DNA of 64,000 nt from Physcia stellaris. Taxonomy: Eukaryota; Ascomycota; Lecanoromycetes; Caliciales; Physciaceae. Shown piece after piece: positions 1-12,264 of the stretch (within the stretch, counting starts at the first letter, position 1; the number at the start of each line of letters is the position of its first letter). The DNA lies in the NCBI GenBank assembly GCA_018902385.1, contig JABSSW010000033.1, positions 62,001 to 126,000 of the forward strand, written 5' to 3'. The notes beneath the pieces are model-generated. The model did no database searches. It was not told the origin of the DNA and saw only the letters and a list, made by a program, of their open reading frames with translations. The translations under genes were made by a program, and so were the position numbers.

Positions 1-261
1 ATAAGATATATAGTGAGGGATACTTGGGAAGAGGTAATATATGTGATGATTTGCGACCACTTGACTGACATATTCTAGAACGTGGCGAGATTGCAAGAAA
101 AGAAGAGAGACTTAGCCGAATTAATTCTTTCCAAGGAAGCTGTCAAGCCTGGAAATGCCAGCCAGTCTCGACTGATGGTGGGCTCACTACTCAAATTTAT
201 TCACAGTGTGCTGGCTAACCGTCGTGAACAACTACAGTACCTCCGCTCTCTCATTGAATAA
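1..261 (+). CDS. SNF2-family DNA-dependent ATPase, C-terminal end (partial)
   Basis: The gene enters from the left edge. Eleven codons (1-33) are followed by a 45-bp intron (34-78, GTAATA donor, CTGAC branch, TAG acceptor). A second exon (79-261) ends in TAA, and the phase is kept across the junction. The spliced peptide reads RYIVRDTWEENVARLQEKKR and then DLAELILSK. This is the segment just after helicase motif VI in SNF2/Swi2 ATPases (pattern YI..T.EENV..LQ..KR.LAE..L). About 37 basic and hydrophobic residues follow before the stop. Members are nuclear motors that remodel chromatin or act in DNA repair. The catalytic core lies outside the window, so the subfamily (RAD5/HLTF-like or another) cannot be decided. 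Confidence 0.75.
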
Positions 262-2560
262 GCCCAACGTCTTTCTAGCTCCTCGGAGAAGTCTTGGACG
301 CATTCCCGTCGGACATTCACTCCACTACTAGGTCAACATATCAGATCAGTTTCCTCCCTGCACGTAAGGTGAGCAATATTTGATCCCGGCGTCTGTTCTT
401 CATCTCACGGTAAGACTTTCACTTAAATTCATGGACTACGCACTGACTCGACCGCGTTAGGCCCGCATGAGTGTAAAGCATCCACCTAAGGAGAGGCTTC
501 ACACACCTTCGAAGAGCTCAGTACTTGTGAGGCTCTATCCGGTCTGTGAACGGTTGTTTGGAGCACCTCGCAAAGAACCAATCAACATTTCAACCAGCGA
601 AGAATCACTATCTTCATGCTTTTTGCAATTTTGGATCAGCCATAGTGGGTCAGGCCACTGGTGACCACAAAGAGGTACAGGGGCAACCGCACTTTGGTCT
701 TAATCTACTGCCTAGCAAAATGGCATACAGAACAAGGATACTAATGCAGAGACCACAGATCCGGGGTGGTTGGACTCGACAAAACTTTTTGTTAAAGCTT
801 CGTCCCACCCTTTCCACCTTCGCCGGTTCATCTAACTTTTGCGCCACCCATACTGTTCCGGTCCCCCGGATTTGGGATACTGATTGACTTCAAGAACTGT
901 TCTCCTGGCGTTTTAGACCCTCCTTAGATCATCGACAAGGAGCAGTAAAGCCCTTTTCACATGATAATAAAGGAAAAGCGGTGGCACTAGTTGCACACTC
1001 ACCGTAGCTTTTACAATAAGAAGGGGTTCGGTCATGTTTGGCTGTTGCTCTGGCGGCTTAGGGACTACCGTTCATCTGTTTGAGCAGAAAGCTGTCTGCT
1101 GGAAGACTGACAAGCGAAAATAATACCATGGAATTGGGGAGGTGGGGAGGTTATGGCGGGTGTGGGTTTCCGAGTCTGGTTATTCTGGGATTGGCTTTTC
1201 GGGACTGGAGATGAAGGGGGTCAGGCAAGAATGAAGAATCGACCCCATCCACCTCCAAGAGCGGATGCGATGGGAAAAGGGATGTCAAATCAGCCAACGA
1301 CTTACTCGTAGCAACGGCGATCCGCTAAAAGGGTCCAAGACAACCATGGGACATTCCCACGAATGATACAATTCCGGTATCTCATACGTGTTACAACATC
1401 TGATAATGAAAGCATGCTACGTATCACCATCCTCCCTACCTGCCGAACCTAGAACCACGAACCAAAAGCCCTCAACGGGAATGAATAAAACTATGATCTC
1501 CAGACCCGGGCACTCATCTTTCAAATCTAGCCATGTGGCAGGCTTTTTGATATATGATAAATGTTCAGTCACCCACCCAAACCGACATCTGCGTGGTCCT
1601 GTCTACTACTCGCAACCAGATCTCAAGCTGTATGGATACTCTCGACTGTCAAATAGAGGGCCTATCTCAACATCTCTTTCGAAGACTTTTCTGAATCTCA
1701 GACCACGAGAGTGTGTCTGTCTAATCAGAGGCCGAACAGCTCCCCTGAATTAACTCGAAAATCCCATAGTTATCTCCACGGGTTCCACGAGAAGATCTCC
1801 ATCAGCCCAAACCCTTTTTAACTCCGACTCTACAACCTCGCGTTTTCGAGTTTGATTACTGTGTGAATGTGGTTGTTTGTTCGGAAGGGATGTCTGGGTA
1901 TGTCACCAGCGAGAGAGGTATATACGACGTGAGTGAGGCAGTGCCAGTTTGATATCTTTGTTATCCGGTGAGGATGACAGGGCGATCCTACGGAATTTAC
2001 TATCTAGAGCGACGTTCCAATAACCCATGCACACAGCGCCATTGTTGTCGGTCATTCCTCATCCATAATCATCTATAACATTAGCCAAACCCACCAACCC
2101 CCACCCCCTTCCCCAAAACCCGGTATTTATCAAACTTGTGCAGGGGACACGTCCTCGACATTTAAGGGTTATTAGGTGTCGATAGGGGAAGACAGGTGGA
2201 TGTTCGAGGGCTTTTTAACTTGGCGTGCGGTTTTGAGGAGGTGGGGAGGGGGAGTGGGTCTGGGGTCGAGGGAGGGAGTGGATGAGGAATAATTCCGTGT
2301 GAGGCTCAAAAATAGCATCATGTTGGAGGGCAGGAACAAGAAACTGGTAATTGGTTCGCATGGCATGTTGCACGTGACTAGCCTTATATGCTTGGCATTC
2401 GGCGTTCTACAAAACCGCCTGTAGCATCCTCCTAGATAGTCATAATCCACACATCTTACACCAGGAGCAATACGTTCGATTGTTGATCTATTGGGCCTCG
2501 ATTTCCTGCCCTCCTGCCACTGTGCTAATTATCCTCTTTTCTCATCAGATGGAAAGATAG
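262..2560. other. Intergenic, no supported gene
   Basis: About 2.3 kb between the SNF2 tail and a short open segment. Reading frames up to about 120 codons occur on both strands, but none shows a recognisable domain, a consistent exon structure or a convincing start. Several G-rich and C-rich runs (for example 1135-1160 and 2095-2125) are present. No repeat or RNA gene was seen. Confidence 0.5.
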
Positions 2561-2770
2561 CCCAAATGGGTAAGGTACTTCGGGGCATACGCCGCCCCCG
2601 GTATCTTGCCGGAAGCATCGGTCAGATGGAAGGTTTTGTGGCGGACTTTGGATGAATTGGATCAAGTGACTTGGGTATCGTTCTGGACGAGAGGGCCGGG
2701 GATTGAGCTAATGCAAGGGCGCTTTGTCCATGCATTGAAAAAGGTAAAGAAGAAGAATGGAAGAGTTTGA
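2561..2770 (+). pseudogene. Open coding-like segment, possible gene relic
   Basis: A 69-codon open stretch without a start codon begins after a TAG (2558-2560) and ends at TGA (2768-2770). Its composition is protein-like, for example RWKVLWRTLDELDQVTW and later GPGIELMQGRFVHA. The final part faintly resembles the GRFV.AN.D.DEL tail of some fungal short-chain dehydrogenases, but the match is too weak to name it. Position 2560 could be a 3' splice site, yet no upstream exon could be linked. It may be a leftover 3' exon or a chance frame. Confidence 0.2.
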
Positions 2771-3715
2771 TTTATGGGTGGAGAGTTGTGGTTTGAAGGC
2801 GGTGGATTAGCCTTTTATTGTGTAGAAGCATGAATTGTGTATAAGAATTAGTCACGTAGTTTGCGCCTAGGCACTACCTCGCTAGCGCTTTGACCCCTAC
2901 ACAATGGGTGGAGAGTGGAAGGGGTGGGGGAACCTTCTAAGCAGGGCCCGGATGAAAGCATCCCATCCGATAAGGTTTTACCTCGCCACTTTCCAAATCA
3001 TCGTGCTCGAGAGCATTACCCTGGTGTAAGAGAACGGGATGCAGACCTTTTCATTATTCAGATCACCAATATTGAGACGAATGTAGTATGCAAGCTGGCC
3101 ACATCTGTATAGCGTTATATATATTAAGTGCCATGCTGTAGGAAACAGTAAACTGGTGCGTGCGGAAAGCTCATCGCCCCATTCTAGTATCCCAATCTCG
3201 AGTGCGCCCCGAATTCCAAAACCATCCAACATTCACTCTTCCTGATCGCGTCTGAAATGAAGGAAACCCGAACGGGTGCTGATTGTGATAGCTTCGGCGG
3301 AGAGAGAGAAAAGGCAAGGATACGTATCTGGGGACACGGGGAGAGCTCAAAGGAATTCCTCAAATGATTGGCGATAATGTGGCCTCATCGGAAAGTTTAT
3401 CAATTATGAGGGGAGGTGGGGAGTTGTATGGAGACCGGACCCTGGAATGATATCTGGAATTGTGGCTCGAAGGACGAGTGGTGGTGGCCGTCTAAGTGTG
3501 TTTTCCTGAAATCGGCTTAGAGAAGGCAGGCAGACATACCTACTCCGGGAGAGTCTGAAGACTTCCCCAATCAAATGGCAATAGTCTGATTCCATGGTGG
3601 CGGTCGTCCACCTGGTGGAGAACCAGCCTGGCTGGCGCTCTGCTCCTAAAACGTTACATAAAAGTTACGTGTTCAGCAGCAACTGATTCTTGAGATACCA
3701 GTACAGATCCGTCGT
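2771..3715. other. Intergenic, nothing recognised
   Basis: No conserved coding segment or repeat was identified. The short frames on both strands lack domain signatures. The right part probably holds the 3' flank of the minus-strand F-box gene that ends near 3716-3789. Confidence 0.45.
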
Positions 3716-3788
3716 CTAACGAATCGCCTCCTCAATATTTTTCCGAAGCTGATCAACCGTGTGTCCATCTTGCTCCGGTCGTAATAGT

Positions 3789-5965
3789 TCAAGGCGTTGT
3801 TCCATATCGGTACCCTAACAACTTGCTGTTTGGTAGAAGGTATTTCAATTCCTTTTCCGGGACAGATACTGCAACAACAGGGTTGAGTCCATGCGCCTTA
3901 AGGCTAGGATGCTCGATACGCTGCAGGGATAAAAGAAGGGCAGTCAGCATTATATCATGTACCAGATGCTTTTCATTAAAAAGAAACGGTAGTGCCGTGT
4001 CAAGACGGTGTCAGCTGCAAAGAATGCTTACCATGAACGATTCACGCGTTGTCGGCGGATTGTCTTCGTCATATCGATTTTGATGAAGTTGTCCAAATGT
4101 AATAATCGGAGCTTTCGTTGCATAGCTCTTCAAGGATATGCTCTGCAAGAAGATGTGCTCTGCGACCGCCCTGAATTGATGACTGTCTACACCGTCGTTG
4201 TAACCGTAATCCATCATGGATCTGATAATATTCAGGAAGGACAACCGGGCTGAATTTCCTAGGATCAGCTAGACCAGTTTGACGTTAGCATTCACTCTTG
4301 ATATCATAGAACGAAGTTAGAGAGGTGGTTCGCGATTATCAACTGCTTGTATCATTACTCTGCGGGAAATCACAAGAAAATTCAATCTCCAGAGTTCAGC
4401 GCGCGTTCGGTGCCTCAACTAGGCCACCAAGACTGCGTCAAGATACTGTGTGACGTACAGGAATGGATTGATGTGTTGATATGTAGATGTATAGGGCTGT
4501 GGCTACTTCCCTCCATCAATTTTCTGGTCAAACATGACAGAAAAATACTGCTAACAGGAGAGGTACTAAATCAAAGCGGCTTACCTGGCTGATTTTACCG
4601 ACTCTATCCAACCTTAGGTATAATGTGAGCTCTTGCAGACGCGTGCAAGTACTCAAGAAGACAATCAAACTATCGTTTACTACGTCCTCGGGCTCCTCTC
4701 CTTCTGGGACGGAGGAAAACGCCAATGACCTCAGGGTTCTGCTGTGGTTGAGCAAGGATGTAATCACACCATGAATCGCAGAAGCTCCCCTTTGCACCCA
4801 GACAGTGTCGAGAATCAGAGTCTGAAGGGTGTCGAATCGACCAATCATAGAAGCAACAGAAAGTAGCCTTTCCTCTTCAGTGCAGTTATGTTCGTCCTTA
4901 GCCTCGTCCTGATAGATGAAAGACACAAGTTTGGGTGTGTTAAAACTCGCTAGCATTGGCCGTACATTACGGCAACTGAGCACGCTCAGAGCGGTCAGAC
5001 AAGGCCAGTCATCTAGCTGGACTGTTGTTGTCTGAGGTAGCCAGATGCAGTCTAGACAGAGTTTCTGTATGGTGGATGGAATGTATCGTGGGAAGAGGTC
5101 ATGGTTCAGTGTTCGGAATTCGTAAACTTCTTCTTCCTTGTGCCAAGGTCGCTCGAGCTCCAACGAGATCTGCTCAAGCTTTGTATAGTCGAGCAACATC
5201 AACAGTCCAGCGCATGATCCCAGATCGGCAGAAGCACCGAGTCGTAATCTCAGATTGCGGACATTCTCCAACGAGCGCAAATCGCCGACAACTTCCCTCA
5301 ACAAATCGTCAATGGATGGCGACTCCGGCGAACGGTATCCTACATCAAGCTGAATATTCACCAGGCTTTTTTGAGTTGACCATAAGTTTTTGAGATTTCG
5401 GAGTGTTAGACTTCCAAAATAGTTGACATCGAGGTTTGTAAGGGAATGAGGACGCAGCATCGGCAATAGCTTTGCTAAAAGCACACAATTATTCCCAGAC
5501 GTGTGGAAAGGGTAATCCATGTACAGGCTTCGGACATATTGCAAGCCTCTACTGCTGTACAGAGAGGTATACTTCTCCAAATCGGCCTCATCGGAACCAT
5601 CAGGCTCAGCTGAAAGATGTAAATGCTTGTATAAAACAGGCATGACAAGGCTGGAGAGTTTTCGGCACACAAGACACAATGATACTAGGTCATTCGGTCG
5701 CAAGATCTGCATTAAGAGGTCAGTATAAAATTGACATAGGCTATGTCTGATCTGGGGGTATCGCTCGGAGGAAAGTAAAGAGTACTGTGGATATGGTGAT
5801 GAGCGATAATTGTGCTAAAAGTAAATGTCGCAAGAGCATTTTGAGGGTCAGAGATCCAAAGGTTGATTGACCTACATATCCCAGTATCATGCTCTGGACT
5901 TCGAGAGGTAATCCAATTAGACTCGGACTGCTAATGCCTGACGAGAGAGCTGCCGACTTAGCCAT
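3789..5965 (-). CDS. F-box protein with LRR-like body (5 exons)
   Basis: Exons: 5965-5876, 5706-4585, 4418-4359, 4268-4032 and 3920-3789. All four junctions are phase 0, giving 546 residues. The first intron interrupts the F-box. Splicing joins LPLEVQSMILGY to ILRPNDLVSLCLVCRKLSS, which restores a continuous F-box of about residues 17-60. The long second exon has leucine-spaced stretches such as LRLRLG and LQELTLYLRL, typical of degenerate LRRs in fungal F-box proteins. Such proteins dock to Skp1 in SCF ubiquitin ligases and the LRR part binds substrate. The first two exons are solid. Exons 3-5 rest on good donors (CAG/GTAAGC, ATG/GTAAGC) and a GCTAAC branch point, but I could not compare them with homologues. 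An alternative last intron (donor after codon 17 of exon 5, acceptor at the TTAG ending at 3859 or just before) would give a different C-terminus ending in TAG at 3716-3718. Confidence 0.7.
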
Positions 5966-6363
5966 GACTTAGTTTTATGAGTCTTGTGATTGAGCTTTAA
6001 ACCGTAGAGGTGATCATGTCGGATCAGAACACAGAGCAGTAAATAGTAGTGACAGGGATTTACTTTATGTTTCGTATTTGAAACTCAACCCTACAGAGAG
6101 CAAAACTAGGGTTGAGGGGGCACCCGGAGCGGATTGCTGCCTGATCCCTGCCGCGGCCCGCTCTTGTACCCTAGGGCTTGCCAAAGGTGATATCGAGCTA
6201 GGAGCTTGGCATTGTCCTCGCCAACTAGAATGTTTACTGCTCCTAACCGACGCGTTCAAATCCTCCAATTCCTGCCGCCATCCATCTCAATCCACGTTCC
6301 AGTCCAGGGTAACCGGCATCTGGCCTCCCACCACTGCCTTTAACTCCATATTTCGCACAGAAA
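5966..6363. other. Divergent intergenic/promoter region
   Basis: About 400 bp separates the start of the F-box gene (-) from the start of the acidic zinc-binding protein (+), so it should hold both promoters. A C-rich, polypyrimidine-like stretch precedes the + strand ATG. No specific factor site is called. Confidence 0.4.
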
Positions 6364-7103
6364 ATGCCCAACCTCGCGCCGGGTCCAACCCCGTACGTCG
6401 ACCTTACAGCCTCAAGCCCCCCACGCCCCGTCAAAACCGTCCTCCATGACGCGATCAGCACGGCACCCGAGTCGCGCATACGCCTCGCGTTGCGCAATGC
6501 ATGTGATATCTCTGGGGAGGTGTCGAGGGTAGTGCAGGAAATGTTATTGGTGCCGGAAGAAAAAGTGAAATACCGGATTGTGGAAAAAGATCTAGACAGT
6601 GAGGGTGACGTGGATGAAGATGAGAGTGATGAGGGGAAGGACGACGAGGACGAGGACGAAGACACGGAGAATAATGAGGATGAGGATACCGGAGAGCAAA
6701 CCAACGGTGTCTCGGTCCCAAGCTTGAAACGCCTCCGGCCACGATACGCATTTTGTGTAAATTGTGAGGACGAATTCGATGTTGAGACAAATGAGAAGAA
6801 CTCCTGCAAATGGCATCCTGGTATTCTCCCTCTTATTCCCTGATTTACCTTATCCCATCAGCCTCACTGGGCCAGGGACACCATCACTAACACAGCCCAG
6901 AGAGAAAAGAGCCGGATTACAGGGCGGATATTTGGGATGATCATGACGAGGGGTGTCATGGAACCATCGAGGCTTTGGTTGACGATCCAACTTATGCCGA
7001 AGGGTTCATCTATAGTTGTTGCAGAAGACCGAGCCATAGCGACGGGTGTAAGATTGGAACGCACGTTGAGAAAGAAAGTGTATACAAGAAAGTGCGGTAT
7101 TGA
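6364..7103 (+). CDS. Acidic protein with C-terminal Cys/His (C2H2-like) domain
   Basis: Two exons (6364-6820 and 6901-7103; CACTAAC branch point) give 219 residues. The N-terminal half is a helical segment ending in PEEKVKYRIVEKD. It is followed by a strongly acidic low-complexity stretch (about residues 78-110, D/E-rich), and then the conserved part. That part begins FCVNCEDEFDV and continues with CKWHPE, DDHDEGCHG and SCCRRPSHSDGC ending in a GTH motif. The regular Cys/His spacing across the splice junction supports one zinc-binding fold. Fungal genomes contain uncharacterised proteins of this layout (acidic linker, then CxxC...CxxHP...CHG...CC). A nuclear or chromatin-associated role is an inference from the acidic tract only. 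Confidence 0.75.
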
Positions 7104-7209
7104 AAATAGTACCAAGCTTTCCATGACTCTCGACTAGATCACGTAAATTCCTAGCTTGGAGGACCTCCATTGGGTAAGATGGTTTCAGCTGGAAGACACC
7201 CCAAAAGGC

Positions 7210-9223
7210 TTAGCTCTCTCCTTTCGCAGAACTCCGAGGAATGTCCGCATTTTGGTCGACGCTGCTGATCATCAGCTTGAACTGATATCTGAGTCTTTTC
7301 TGCGACCACCAGCCCACCAAGGACATGATACCAAGAAAGGTAATGGCGATAGCACCTGTGACTTTCCAAAATGTCGATGCTTGTCGAATAGCTTCGGCGG
7401 AGTTGGTGCTAATGACAAAATGGGTGTCGAACCGTGAACGCCCCCAGGAGGCTACTGGAATTGCGCACAGACAGTTTCTGTAAACACCAATTATCTGCAT
7501 GAGTGTCCCTCCAATGCCAGTAAAAATAGATATACTACATGCGATCGAAGTCTGAGGGTACCAAAGATAGGCTTGCCAGCTCGATGATCTTGGATTGCGA
7601 GCCCACAGGGATAGGGTCACCGGTATTTCTGGCACGCCATTATCATCCAATGACGCCGACTCGATGTTCCAAATCCACAACGCAACCAGCCAGAGTTGAG
7701 ACAGCATGTACAGAAGGAAGGTCATAGATCGACAGCTCATTCCGATCTTCGGCGTGTGATAGCTGGTTAAGAAGGCAAGGACTGAAGGGATGATGACGAG
7801 CGATCCGGCACAGAGCGCAATCCCGATCCAGTCACCAACGCTCATACTCAAAAGCTCCTGAAAACCTTCTGGCGTCTGACTACCTTGTCGGCAACATCGC
7901 AAAGCCCACAATCTCTTACTGCGGCCTCTGTCCCATATCCAGGCGGGATGATAGCGTGAGTCGTATGCCCAAGCGAGAAAACCCCACTTGAGGCCATCTT
8001 GATTGGCAGCTGGTCTACCAACAATACCTTCAAGGGCGTTTGGATTGTTTCCAGCAAGGAGTAGACCTGATAAAATTGAACAATGAGGAACTATCATGTA
8101 CCACATACCGAATGCTGTTGCTAAGCGATTAGAACAGCCACGCCACGCGAAGGGAGACTCGCAACATACCTAAAGCGTGACTAGTGTTGTTATCACCAAG
8201 ATGCGAGTAATTGTCTATGAAAGTATAGAGGAAACCACCACAAAAGAAGACCACTGGGGCTCCGACAGTGACTCCGAAGCTGTATTGATTGGCGAGGATC
8301 GTCCTGAGTCGTGTTTTCGTGGACTCAAGGCTATATGGGTCAACCTTATGATGGTTGTCAATGGGAAGTCCTTCCAATAAACCACATGGACCGTTCAGAT
8401 GGTTCCAGGTCGTGTCATCCTCGTCGGACTCATGGGGGACAGAAAGCATGTCCAAGTTTCCAACGAGAACGATGTACATCAGCTGACAACGCTGCCTGAT
8501 GGAAAGCTTTCCTTTCCTCATCTTTTCCTGGAGGTATCCCAAAATCCGATTATCTAACACAGCCTCGTAGACGCCGCTCGTCAAGATGGGTCCCGCCAAA
8601 GCGAATATGGCCGCGAGCCATACTATCGTATCAATTGTGACAAGCACAACAGCTGCGATAGCGATGAAAGGTGTGCGAGGGGCAGAGGCTACTGCATGTA
8701 AAGGCACATTGAAGAGCCCTTCCCATATTTCCAGCTTACGACGTCGAGGTATCGCGAGACAGAAGACCACCGCAGGCACAATGAACCCGAATACTGGCAA
8801 AACCCACTGGTTGAGTCTCGTGCTCTCGGAGCGTTGCCATCCTGGACAATGCGAAAAACACCAATCATAGGTGACGCTCACCGGCGGGGCACCAGCCTTG
8901 CTACCGTCATAGCTGGCACCGCAAGGGAATTGCCCATCTCTGAAGACGTTCAAATCTGGACCGATAAAGGATGGAGTTGCTAGCTTGAGGCTGCCATTGT
9001 CGGTCTGTATCAACGATTGATACACCGCGAGGGCGCAACATTTCTCAAAGCTCTGGCGTCCGTAAGTATAGGCAGAGGTAATGTCTGGTGTAGTGTTCGC
9101 GATTGCAGGGAAGTACGCGGTCAGTTGAGGAAAGGCTTCAATAATTGCAGAGTTGTTCGACGCTTCGACTGTGCTTGGGAGCAAGGATAGTAAGCAGAAG
9201 AGCAGCCAAGCGATAACGATCAT
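7210..9223 (-). CDS. Polytopic membrane protein, unknown function
   Basis: Exons 9223-8170 and 8114-7210 join in phase (a 55-bp intron follows the first base of a codon), giving 652 residues. I chose ATG 9223 because upstream in-frame codons are non-ATG. It starts a good signal-anchor segment (MIVIAWLLFCLLSLLPS). A Cys-containing ectodomain of about 110 residues follows, with KCCALAVYQ, FPCG and DWCFSHCPGW. Several hydrophobic spans come next: QWVLPVFGFIVPAVVFCLA, FIAIAAVVLVTIDTIVWLA and ILANQYSFGVTVGAPVVFFC in exon 1, and about five more in exon 2. The topology suggests an extracellular N-domain followed by about eight membrane helices. I recognise no transporter or receptor family. Function is unknown. 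Confidence 0.75.
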
Positions 9224-9809
9224 AATATCGAGAGATAACAACAAAGTATGGATAGAATCAATTAGCTGTTATGTCTGATTTATAAATGGGGGACCTATTA
9301 TTTTCTATGAACACCATAAGGTTATGGCGCAAGGCTGCGCTTCGGAAACGGAAAACCCGTCGTGAGATGGCAGCTGAGCGTGTGAGCCATAGTCGGAAGG
9401 CGGAGCGCAAGGCTCTCCAAGGGATGCGCATCATTAGTTGGCATGTCTGACGATGACGTGGTGGCGTCAATGCAGTATGCACACTCAAGGAATGCTGTTG
9501 TTTGATTGGATGAAACTCCAGTTGAAGGGCAAGCTCGCCTTACTTCCGAATTTATTCCTCTTGGCTACGAGAATGCATGCTTCTAGGTGTGGCTCTCACC
9601 TGGGAGCTTCTTGACACCTGCCAACCTTGCCTAGATTGCCAACCACTATGGTCTCTGTAATCTTGGTAAGCAGACAATAAATATCCTACAGGATACTCGA
9701 CATCCGATCAAGGCGTCGTGAAGGACGACCAAATGTTATCAGGTTCTCTGAGGGAGCGAGATCAAGATCAATGTATAGGGAATATCTGAGGTTAGATGGT
9801 TTCTACTGG
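9224..9809. other. Intergenic between two minus-strand genes
   Basis: About 585 bp holding the upstream flank of the membrane-protein gene and the 3' flank of DUS3. A short G/C-rich segment near 9330-9450 is open in several frames but has no coding signature. Confidence 0.45.
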
Positions 9810-12264
9810 CTAGCCTTCAGCCTCGATCTCATAGCTGTTCGATTTGTGTTTGGGCTATTTGTGGTCTATCGTCAGCGCTTCCGTACTCATGTAATTGCCA
9901 AACTCTCAAAAAAATGGATTAGGAAGACATACCGCGAATTTGAAGTCTCTATGTGCGGGTCCAAGGAACATTTCGCTGCAGTGTATCAGCTTGCAGAACA
10001 CAACATTTCCATGTCTATCTCACCTGATTTTGATCCAATCTTTGTAATCATCGCTTCCCAACAGGGTTTCCAGATCATTCCTACCTCTCCAAGCGGGGGG
10101 CCGATCCTGTAAGCTTGGGGGAAGATGCTCTAGAATACCAACGGGAATGTAGCGATATGCGAAGCTCAACCATTCGAGCAAGAAGCGTCTCGTCTGGCCA
10201 ACACCCATTTCGTCAGAACCCCAAGTCTCAAGACCATACCGGACATACTGCTCAACCATGGAAAGCCGCTCGCTAGCAGATTTGTCAAGATATTGACCCT
10301 TTTCGATCTCTTCGAATATCCAAGGCTTGACCAACGCGCCTCGAGCCACCATCACCGAGTCAACTTGAGCTTCCTGAATATGGCGTTCATAGTCGGTGTG
10401 CGAATAGCAATCGCCATTACCGATAAAGTAGACTTTACCGTTAGCTGGCTGTTTGCTTTCCTCAGCTTCGTGGATTGTATCTGAAAGCTCGTTGGCTCTG
10501 TTGTTGTATCTCTGGATCAGAGCGGCACAGTCCGATATGTACTTCCAGTCCGCATTCCTGGTGTACCGTTGCTGTCGACTTCTGCCGTGCAAAGTGATCG
10601 CTGCCACACCACAAGGGCCAAGACCGCTTTCATAGGCGCCTTGACCTCCATACACAAGGCGGTCGATCAAATTCTCCGCCGTAGGTTTATTATCTTTGGT
10701 GCCCATACGAATCTTGACTGTAATGGGGACTTCATTGGAGACGGCATTCATACCACGCAAGATACTCTCGAGCTTTGATGAACGATCAAGAAGTGCAGAA
10801 CCTGCGCCAGCACGGTAGACGAGATCAATCGGACATCCACAGTTCAAGTCAATCACACGGAGTTGCGGGCATAGCTGCGTAAGTAGTTCGGTAGTTCTGA
10901 GGGCTTGCCAGGCTTTATTTGCAGCTATTTGAGCACCAAATCTTGAGTCTTTAGTATTATCATAATCCTTGACGGTAGTACCTGACGCTTGGTAGGAAGG
11001 AGCCGCAGCTTCTGATTCGTGTGCTCGCATCAGAGCCCACTCAGACTTTTGACCTTGAATGAGAGGTAGACTCATTGCCATCTCTGAGTAAGTTATCTGG
11101 GCTCCAAAGCCAATGCAAAGCCGACGGAATGGCATGTTACCTTGTGTAGTAAGGGGAGCTAGAACTGGTGTTTCCGGTCCAAAGTATAATTTCCGCTTCT
11201 CGGACGGTAAAAATGGAGGCTCAATATAGCGGGCTCTGTTGTCTTCCCTTACAGCGTGCTCATCTTTCTCGTTAGCCAGCATGCTAGCATCATCGTCTCG
11301 CTGTGTTTTCTGCAAATTCTGTTCTTGTCCTTCCTGGTTCGATGTCTCAAGCCATTTGATGTAATCATCAGCTTTTGGGGTTTTCATTTTCCGTTTCATT
11401 AGATCTGCTTTTGCTTGGGTGGAGATATCGTTGAGTATTCCAACCTCAGTAGACGCAGGATCTTCAGAGTGATTTGAATTTGTATCAATCTTCTCCACCA
11501 GTACCAGCTGGGCCCTTCCGTCATCGGTAGCTTCTTCGACCATGTGTGACTTCACAAAGCGACACTTCCAGCCCATGTCACACTTTCCCTTCAGATTCCA
11601 GATCGGACAGACGCCACCAAAGGTGGTCAGATCTTCCCTCTTCCAGTCTTTGAGATACTTACGGAGATTGTGCTCGAACTTACAATCATCCCCGAATCTA
11701 CATTCTTTGGGCGAGAATTCGGAACTGTTGGCACGACTTTGGCAGAGACCTACTTCATCTCTGGAGGATCCGAAATGGCGGTTAGTGTTTTGACCTTTGG
11801 ACTTTTGTTTCTTCTTGCTCCGCTTGTCTCGAGAATCAGGCACATGAGCAGCCCCTTCAGCGGCATCATCATCAGCTGCGGAGGTGCCTTTATCGGCTCT
11901 TCTACTGGGTTGACTGACGAGGAATCTACATCGTAGTGAGCACAGAGCTTCATTTGATTAGCGGTGTTCATGCTGACTCTGCTTTGATGGGTGCCACTCC
12001 TTTTTGCCTCTGCCTGGGAGCGGGTGTGGAGTTTGTGTCAGAGGCAAGATCCAGCTTCAACCGCTTTGGACTGGATCCTTCGGCAGTCTCTGGTGCCGCA
12101 TGTCGCTCATACTTCTCTGCTTTTGTAATAGCCGAGTCCTCGGGAGCCACATCCTTCTGTGGATGAACTTGCTGCTCTACGTCCGTTGATGAAAGTCCAG
12201 GTTGCAAGGTCGTCGTGGGCTCCAGTGGATTAGGTTCCATCTTTGTATCTGCACGAGCGGGCAT
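9810..12264 (-). CDS. DUS3: tRNA-dihydrouridine(47) synthase [NAD(P)(+)]-like, DUS3
   Basis: Four exons (12264-11978, 11925-10024, 9975-9933, 9854-9810) join in phase to 758 residues. The ATG sits in a GCCACCATG context. The N-terminal extension holds two CCCH zinc fingers (about residues 157-181 and 202-223; [11 protein letters not shown] and [13 protein letters not shown]). The TIM-barrel domain carries the catalytic loop [20 protein letters not shown] (active-site Cys about residue 460) and the FMN/phosphate segments [12 protein letters not shown] and [15 protein letters not shown]. The enzyme reduces uridine 47 in the tRNA variable loop with NAD(P)H and FMN. The two tiny 3' exons supply the conserved ending, SEMFLGP...DFKFA and then [14 protein letters not shown]. 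That match is strong support for the structure. The first intron uses a GTCAGC donor. The gene is divergent from the SFP1-like gene. Confidence 0.95.

Noticed and set aside
6243-6809. 188-codon minus-strand frame rich in Ser
   Set aside because: It is the antisense of the Asp/Glu-rich exon of the acidic protein (GAN codons read as serine and leucine codons).
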